Below the pieces are notes generated by a model. That model searched no databases and had not been told where the DNA came from. It was given only the letters and a program-made list of their open reading frames with translations. 64,000 nucleotides of DNA from Reyranella sp. GTDB lineage: Bacteria > Pseudomonadota > Alphaproteobacteria > Reyranellales > Reyranellaceae. Below, one piece after another: positions 59,135 to 64,000 of this stretch. Position 1 is the first letter of the stretch; every line of letters starts with the position of its first letter. Made by a program: the position numbers and the translations under genes. Location: the NCBI RefSeq assembly GCF_004297265.1, contig NZ_SCUT01000058.1:1-64000 (forward strand), in the 5' to 3' direction.

Positions 59135-60494
59135 GATCCTGCGTTCGGCGAGCTTCCGCCTGCCGCTGATCTACGCCGTACTTTTCATCCTGTCCGCCGG
59201 CGTGCTGTTCGCCAGCGTCTACTGGACGGCGACCGCGGCGATGCAGAACGACATGGCCGCCGTCCTGCGCTCCGAAGCCTACCAGCTTGCGGAGGTTCAT
59301 CGCCGCAGCGGCCTCGCGGGCCTGGCCGAGCAGATCACGCGGCGCATCAATTTCCGCACAAAGGGTCCGATCTTCTACCTGCTGCAGGCGCCAAACCGGC
59401 GTGTCGTCGTCGGAAACCTGCCCGGCATGCCACCGGTAAACGGCGCCATCGACTTCGAACCCGACCAGCCCCAGCCGGAAATCGATCCCGACCGCCCCGG
59501 CGAGCGCCCCAAGCTGACGGGCTTCGGCCTCACCCTCCCGGACGGCTCGTTCCTGCTGGTGGCCCAGGACGCCAACCGCCTGGTCGACATGCAGCGCGCC
59601 ATCATCCGCGCCTTCGCCTGGTCGGGCGGCCTCACCCTCGTCTTGGCCATCGCCGGAGGCGCGCTGCTCGGCAGCAACTTCCTGCGCCGCATCGATACGA
59701 TCACGCGCACCAGCCGCGCCATCATGGAAGGCGACCTCTCCGCGCGCATACCCGTGCGCGGCACGCACGACGAGATCGACCAGCTCGTGGCCAGCCTCAA
59801 CGCCATGCTGGCGCGCATCCAGCAGCTCATGGACGGGCTTCGCCAGGTGTCGAGCGACATAGCCCATGACCTGCGCACGCCGCTCGGCCGCCTGCGCCAG
59901 CGGCTGGAGGACGCCCGCGAGCGCGCCACCACGACCGCCGACTACAGTGCCGCCACCGACGCCGCCATCGAGGAGGCCGACGCCCTTCTCGAGACCTTCT
60001 CGGCCTTGTTGCGCATCGCCCAGGTCGAGGCCGGTGCGCAGAAGAGCGCCTTCGCTCCCTTCGACGTCTCCGCCCTGCTGAAGAGCCTGGGCGAAACCTA
60101 CCAGCCCGTCGCCGAGGACCTGGATCGCGCCCTCGACCTGCAGATCGAGCCCGGGGCAACGCTGACCGGCGACCGACAACTGATCGCCCAGCTCGTCTCG
60201 AACCTGCTTGAAAACGCGCTGCGCCACACGCCCGAGGGAACAAGGGTACGGCTCGGCCTGCACCGCCAAGGCGACGGGTTCGAGATCGAGGTGGCCGACA
60301 ACGGACCGGGCATTCCCGCTTCCGAGCACGAGAAGGTGTTCGACCGCTTCTACCGGCTCGACCGCAGCCGCTCGACCTCCGGCAGCGGCCTCGGCCTCGC
60401 CATGGTCAAGGCGATCGCCGGCCTGCACGGACTCACGATCCGCCTGGAGGATGCCAGGCCAGGCCTGCGGGTCGTCCTGAAGTCCATGGCCTGA
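59112..60494 (+). CDS. Sensor histidine kinase
   Basis: A 460-residue membrane kinase. The first membrane helix is LPLIYAVLFILSAGVLFASVYW and the second is FAWSGGLTLVLAIAGGALLG (about residue 170). Between them is a periplasmic sensor of about 130 residues, and a HAMP domain (RTSRAIMEGDLSARIPV) follows. The H box is SSDIAHDLRTPLGRLRQ, the N box is QLVSNLLENALRHTPEG, and the ATP lid is FDRFYRLDRSRSTSGSGLGLAMV. It pairs with the response regulator just upstream. The signal is unknown. Confidence 0.94.
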   Translation: MSSARLIRILRSASFRLPLIYAVLFILSAGVLFASVYWTATAAMQNDMAAVLRSEAYQLAEVHRRSGLAGLAEQITRRINFRTKGPIFYLLQAPNRRVVVGNLPGMPPVNGAIDFEPDQPQPEIDPDRPGERPKLTGFGLTLPDGSFLLVAQDANRLVDMQRAIIRAFAWSGGLTLVLAIAGGALLGSNFLRRIDTITRTSRAIMEGDLSARIPVRGTHDEIDQLVASLNAMLARIQQLMDGLRQVSSDIAHDLRTPLGRLRQRLEDARERATTTADYSAATDAAIEEADALLETFSALLRIAQVEAGAQKSAFAPFDVSALLKSLGETYQPVAEDLDRALDLQIEPGATLTGDRQLIAQLVSNLLENALRHTPEGTRVRLGLHRQGDGFEIEVADNGPGIPASEHEKVFDRFYRLDRSRSTSGSGLGLAMVKAIAGLHGLTIRLEDARPGLRVVLKSMA

Positions 60495-60659
60495 GAGGCT
60501 GTTCAAACGGGCTTTTTAGGACGTCCTGGCACGCAACAATGCTCCATCGACGGTACTATGATACCAGGTGGAGAATCGCCCTTTTTCGATTCGTTTATTT
60601 CGTTTATTTCATTATATTGGCGGAATATCCAGTTTCTTCAATGACTTGTGGGTCGTTCT
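60495..60659. other. AT-rich convergent intergenic region
   Basis: This 165-bp gap lies between the kinase gene and convergent livF. From about 60570 to 60650 it is strikingly AT-rich for this chromosome, with CCCTTTTTCG, a 9-base tandem CGTTTATTT (60592-60609) and ATTATATTGG. No gene or clear hairpin terminator is seen. Confidence 0.6.
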
Positions 60660-61376
60660 TCAGACCGCGAGGTAGCGCTTCTTCACGTCGTCATTGGCCC
60701 GCAGTTCGTCGATCGAGCCGCGATAGACGATATGGCCCTTGTCGATCACCGCGACGTGGCTGGCGATATCGAGACAGAAATGCATGTTCTGCTCGGCCAC
60801 GATCAGGGTCGTTCCCATGTCGCGCAGGCGCTGGATCAGCTCCCCGATCTTCTCGACGATGATAGGCGCCAGCCCCTCGCTGGGCTCGTCGAGTAGCACG
60901 ACGTCCGGATTGCCCATCAGCGTGCGCGCGATGGTGAGCATCTGCTGCTCGCCGCCGGACAGTCTTCCGCCCATGCGGCCGCGCATCGAGGCGAGGATCG
61001 GGAAGACGTCGTAGATCTTCTCCAGGGTCCAGTCGATGCGGCCGCCGACGCCGGGCTTGATCGCGATCTTCAGGTTGTCGTCGACCGAGTGCTCCGGGAA
61101 AATCTGCCGGTCTTCGGGCACGAAACCCACTCCCTCGCGGGCGATGCGGTCGGGCGTGAACCTCTGAACCGGCGCGCCGCGCACGGAGACCGTGCCGCGC
61201 CTGGCCGGCGCGATGCCGATGATGGCCTTCATGGTCGTGCTCTTGCCCGCTCCGTTGCGGCCAAGCAGCGCCAGCGACTGGCCCTTCTCTACGCCAAACG
61301 AGACGCCGAACAGGATCTGACTGGCGCCGTAGAAGACGTCGATATCCTCGACCTTCAGGATCTCCGCGGCGCTCAT
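60660..61376 (-). CDS. livF: Branched-chain amino acid-type ABC transporter ATP-binding protein LivF
   Basis: A 238-residue ATPase of the LivF type. Walker A is LGRNGAGKSTTMKAI, the signature is RLSGGEQQMLTIARTL, Walker B is VVLLDEPSEGLAP, and the H loop is VAEQNMHF. ATG 61376 overlaps the livG stop (ATGA). It is the last gene of a livH-livM-livG-livF operon. The binding protein is not next to it within the window. Confidence 0.94.
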   Translation of the reverse strand: MSAAEILKVEDIDVFYGASQILFGVSFGVEKGQSLALLGRNGAGKSTTMKAIIGIAPARRGTVSVRGAPVQRFTPDRIAREGVGFVPEDRQIFPEHSVDDNLKIAIKPGVGGRIDWTLEKIYDVFPILASMRGRMGGRLSGGEQQMLTIARTLMGNPDVVLLDEPSEGLAPIIVEKIGELIQRLRDMGTTLIVAEQNMHFCLDIASHVAVIDKGHIVYRGSIDELRANDDVKKRYLAV

Positions 61377-62143
61377 GCTGCGGCCCCTTGTCCTGAAGTT
61401 CCGTGCGCGGACTTGCCGAGATAGGCCTCGATCACCTTGGGATTGGTCCGCACCTCGTCCGGCGTGCCCTCGGCCAGCACCGACCCGTAGGACAGGACGC
61501 GGACCGTCTGGGCGACCTTGAAGACGATGTCCATGTCGTGCTCGATGAAGATCAAGGTCATGCCGCGCGCCCGCCACAGGCGCTGCACCGTCTCGATCAT
61601 GCGCCAGCGCTCTTCCGGCCCCATGCCGGCGGTCGGCTCGTCGAGCAGCAGCACCCTGGGTTCCAGCGCCAGCGCCAGGCCGATATCGAGCAGCTTCTGG
61701 TCGCCGTGGCTGAGGTTACGGCTCAGAATGCCGGCGACCCGCGTGAGCCCCAGCAGTTCCATGATCTCGTCGCCGTGCTTCAGCGTCGTGGCGAGCGGGA
61801 ACGGCGAGCGCAACACGGTTTCGCGATGCTGATGGGCCTGCGCCGCCGCCGCCAGCGCTTCCGACACGGTGAGGGTCGGGAACAGGCTCGCGACCTGGAA
61901 GGCGCGCCCGATCCCCAGCCGCACGATCCTGCGCTGCGAGAGGCCGGCGATGTCCTCTCCCGCCAGCAGGATGCGCCCGGTGTCGGGCGGGAAACGGCCG
62001 GTGATCAGGTTGAACAGCGTCGTCTTGCCGGCGCCGTTGGGACCGATGATGGCGCTGAGCGAGCCGTCGGCGAAGTCCAGCGTCACGTCGCGCGTGGCCG
62101 CCACACCGCCGAAGGATTTCTTGAGGTGTTCGAGCTTCAGCAT
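61373..62143 (-). CDS. livG: Branched-chain amino acid-type ABC transporter ATP-binding protein LivG
   Basis: A 256-residue LivG-type ATPase. Walker A is IGPNGAGKTTLFNLI. The LivG-specific AFQVASLFPTLTVSEALAAA segment, the signature-like NLSHGDQKLLDIGLAL, Walker B VLLLDEPTAGM and the H loop IEHDMDIV are all present. The signature reads LSHGDQ rather than LSGGQ, as in many LivG proteins. It starts at ATG 62143, sharing one base with the livM stop. Confidence 0.94.
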   Translation of the reverse strand: MLKLEHLKKSFGGVAATRDVTLDFADGSLSAIIGPNGAGKTTLFNLITGRFPPDTGRILLAGEDIAGLSQRRIVRLGIGRAFQVASLFPTLTVSEALAAAAQAHQHRETVLRSPFPLATTLKHGDEIMELLGLTRVAGILSRNLSHGDQKLLDIGLALALEPRVLLLDEPTAGMGPEERWRMIETVQRLWRARGMTLIFIEHDMDIVFKVAQTVRVLSYGSVLAEGTPDEVRTNPKVIEAYLGKSAHGTSGQGAAA

Positions 62144-63147
62144 CAGCTGCCGCCCTTCGCTGCGTCCTTGTCCGCAGCATCGCGGATCGCCTGGGCCGCC
62201 GCCTGGCGCCTGTTCTCCCAGCGCTCGGCCAGCAGGTCGAGCGGGCCTTTGCGCAGGCCGAGGACCAGGACGAGGATCACGATTCCCAGCACCAGCTCCG
62301 TGTGGCTGGTGTAGCTGACAGTAATGTCGTTCAGCAGGCGCAGGATCACCGTGCCGGCCAGCGGCCCCAGGAAGACGTTCGATCCGCCCAGCAGGATCAT
62401 GAAGATCGCCTCGCCCGACGTCGTCCAGAAGCCGAAATTGGGATAGGCGCCCGAAACGAACAGGGTGAGCAGGATGCCGCCGACGCCAGCGATGCAGGCA
62501 GAGATGACGAAGCAGGCCAGCTTGACCATGGTCACGTTGATGCCGAGGAAGGCCGCGCGCTCCTGGTTGTCGCGGATCATGCGCAGCGTGTAGCCGAAGG
62601 GCGACGTCACGACCTGGCGCAGGATGGCGATGCAGACGACGAATGCCACGGAACAGAAGACGTAGAGCTGCGTCCGGTCGGCGAGATCGATGCCCAGGAA
62701 CTTCGGCCGCGGAATGCCGCCCATCAATCCCTGGTCGCCGCCGGTGAACGACACCCAGCCCAGGATGATGTTGTAGAACAGCATCTGGAAGGCGAGCGTC
62801 AGGAAGGCGAAGTAGATCTCGTTCAACCGCACGCAGATCGCCCCGACGATCAGCGCCATGAGCGCCGTGAAGCCGATCGCCAGCACGAAGGCAGCCGGTA
62901 TCGAGAACTTGCCGGACTGCATCGCCAGGCCGAACGCATAGGCGCCGGCGGCGAAGAACATCGCGTGGCCGAACGACACGAGCCCGGTGTAGCCGATCAG
63001 CAGGTTGAGCGACATGGCCAGCAGTCCGTAGGCCATGCCGAACATGATGAAGTCGCGGATGGCAGGCGGCGCGCCGAACACCGGCACCAGCAGCAACAGG
63101 ACCAGCCCCAGCCCGGCAAGGCCCAGATCTCTCCAACGTGACGTCAT
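62143..63147 (-). CDS. livM: Branched-chain amino acid-type ABC transporter permease LivM
   Basis: A 334-residue permease with about nine helices. Standard LivM segments are IMFGMAYGLLAMSLNLLIGYTGLVSFGHAMFFAAGAYAFGLAM, FGYTLRMIRDNQERAAFLGINV (the ATPase-docking region) and LGGSNVFLGPLAGTVILRLL. It begins 6 bp after the livH stop. The C-terminus ends in a basic tail. Confidence 0.94.
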   Translation of the reverse strand: MTSRWRDLGLAGLGLVLLLLVPVFGAPPAIRDFIMFGMAYGLLAMSLNLLIGYTGLVSFGHAMFFAAGAYAFGLAMQSGKFSIPAAFVLAIGFTALMALIVGAICVRLNEIYFAFLTLAFQMLFYNIILGWVSFTGGDQGLMGGIPRPKFLGIDLADRTQLYVFCSVAFVVCIAILRQVVTSPFGYTLRMIRDNQERAAFLGINVTMVKLACFVISACIAGVGGILLTLFVSGAYPNFGFWTTSGEAIFMILLGGSNVFLGPLAGTVILRLLNDITVSYTSHTELVLGIVILVLVLGLRKGPLDLLAERWENRRQAAAQAIRDAADKDAAKGGS

Positions 63148-63153
63148 CGCCGC

Positions 63154-64000
63154 CTACCGGTGCGCGCGGCCGAACAGGCCGCTGGGCTTGAAGATCAGGA
63201 CCAGCGCCATGATCAGGAACATCACCCCGTCGACGAACAGCGGGAAGCCGATGCTGCCGAAGGAGCGCGTCAGACCGATGATGATCGAGGCCACGAAGGC
63301 GCCGACGATCGAGCCCATGCCGCCGATCACCGTCACGATGAAGGACTCGATCAGGATCGAGAAACCCATGCCCGGTGTCAGCGAGCGCACGGGCGCCGCA
63401 AGCGCCCCCGCCGCGCCCGCGAGCGCGCTGCCGATGCCGAAGACGGCGGCATAGTAGAGGTTCACCCGGATACCGAGCGCCGACACCATCGGGCCGTTGA
63501 TGGCCGCGGCCCGCACGATGCTGCCGAAGCGGGTGCGGACGATGACCAGCCACAGCAGCAACCCGATCGCCATCGCCGCCAGGATCATGAAGAGATAGAA
63601 TGGGGGAATGACGCCGCCCATGAAGCGGATGGGCGGCAGCCGAAACTCGGGCGGCATGCCCATCGAGAGCGGCACCGGCCCCCAGATGATCTTGATGAGG
63701 TCGTCGGAGATCAGCACCACGGCATAGCAGACCAGGAGCTGCATCAGCACGTTGGAGCCGTAAACCTTGCTCATCAGCGCGCGCTCGAACAGGACCCCCA
63801 GCACGCCGACCGCCACCGCCGCCCCCAGAGCGGAGACGAAGTAGCTGCCGGTGAGCTGGTAGAAGGTCCACGCCGCATACGCCCCGATCATGTAGAGCGA
63901 GCCATGCGCGAAGTTGATGACGTTCAGTACGCCGAAGATCAGCGTCACGCCCGACGCGATCAGGAACAGCAGCATGCCGATGATCATGCCGCTGGTGAGC
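63154..64000 (-). CDS. livH: Branched-chain amino acid-type ABC transporter permease LivH, cut at window edge
   Basis: At least 277 residues of a LivH permease read into the right edge of the window. Standard segments include LIASGVTLIFGVLNVINFAHGSLYMIGAY, RAAAINGPMVSALGIRV (docking region) and VTVIGGMGSIVGAFVASIIIGL. The frame stays open to the window end, upstream of the ATG at 63985-63987. The residues before it (LTSG) look like part of the usual first helix, so the true start is probably outside. It is the first of the four liv genes. Confidence 0.9.
   Translation of the reverse strand, partial: LTSGMIIGMLLFLIASGVTLIFGVLNVINFAHGSLYMIGAYAAWTFYQLTGSYFVSALGAAVAVGVLGVLFERALMSKVYGSNVLMQLLVCYAVVLISDDLIKIIWGPVPLSMGMPPEFRLPPIRFMGGVIPPFYLFMILAAMAIGLLLWLVIVRTRFGSIVRAAAINGPMVSALGIRVNLYYAAVFGIGSALAGAAGALAAPVRSLTPGMGFSILIESFIVTVIGGMGSIVGAFVASIIIGLTRSFGSIGFPLFVDGVMFLIMALVLIFKPSGLFGRAHR

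Noticed and set aside
61373..63871. An apparent 832-residue fusion reading through livG into the livM/livH region
   Set aside because: Only the livG part is in the true frame. The upstream part is an out-of-frame translation of livM and livH, both of which have their own good frames.

Overview
The window is one contiguous piece of a high-GC chromosome with dense operons, ATGA-type gene overlaps and no phage or IS genes. Several traits point to an alphaproteobacterium, possibly Reyranella-like or another soil relative. These are an FNR protein with a C-X2-C-X7-C cluster motif, the order aminotransferase-hom-glpX-recJ, a class I PHA synthase, and several orphan tripartite-tricarboxylate (Bug/TctC) binding proteins. 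The genus is inference.

Layout. 0-10.5 kb: catabolic and uptake genes (class III CoA-transferase, malyl/citramalyl-CoA lyase-like enzyme, MFS carrier, orphan binding proteins, VOC protein, dienelactone hydrolase, corrinoid-binding-like protein, BNR propeller). 10.5-14.3 kb: an EmrAB-type efflux system with a MarR regulator and a clear palindromic operator, bracketed by two copies of a REP/BIME-like inverted repeat. 14.3-19.2 kb: a flavoprotein, a Bug protein, an MFS carrier, a secreted avidin and small unknown proteins. 19.2-32 kb: a low-oxygen island with an FNR regulator, polyphosphate kinase 2, small envelope proteins, a DUF3300-DUF2950 pair, a Ca2+/H+ exchanger with a pore-loop channel, and a DUF3141/phosphotransacylase/enoyl reductase/acetate kinase operon. 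Five TTGAY-N4-RTCAA boxes lie in front of these genes. 32-39.5 kb: tRNA-Glu and the housekeeping run recJ-glpX-hom-aminotransferase-OmpA-like lipoprotein. 39.7-46 kb: PHA synthase, gamma-carbonic-anhydrase-like protein, rplM-rpsI, thioesterase, enoyl-CoA hydratase and a GH46 chitosanase-like protein. 46-53.3 kb: Bug protein, class II aldolase, flavin monooxygenase and a complete polyamine-type ABC transporter. 53.3-60.5 kb: peroxiredoxin, Old Yellow Enzyme, CoA-binding protein, GST, YunG-like protein, and DegP divergent from a two-component system. 60.6-64 kb: livF-livG-livM-livH, the last cut by the window end.

How it fits together: the FNR protein carries the four cysteines of an oxygen-labile iron-sulphur sensor. 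The boxes sit 50-68 bp upstream of start codons in front of ppk2, the glycine-zipper lipoprotein, DUF3300/DUF2950, a small lipoprotein and the DUF3141 operon, so these genes probably form one local oxygen-limitation regulon. Its likely theme is polyphosphate, acyl-phosphate and PHA-type carbon and energy storage plus envelope protection. The most notable single genes are the rhizavidin-type avidin and the DUF3141 protein with a PHA-synthase-like cysteine nucleophile.
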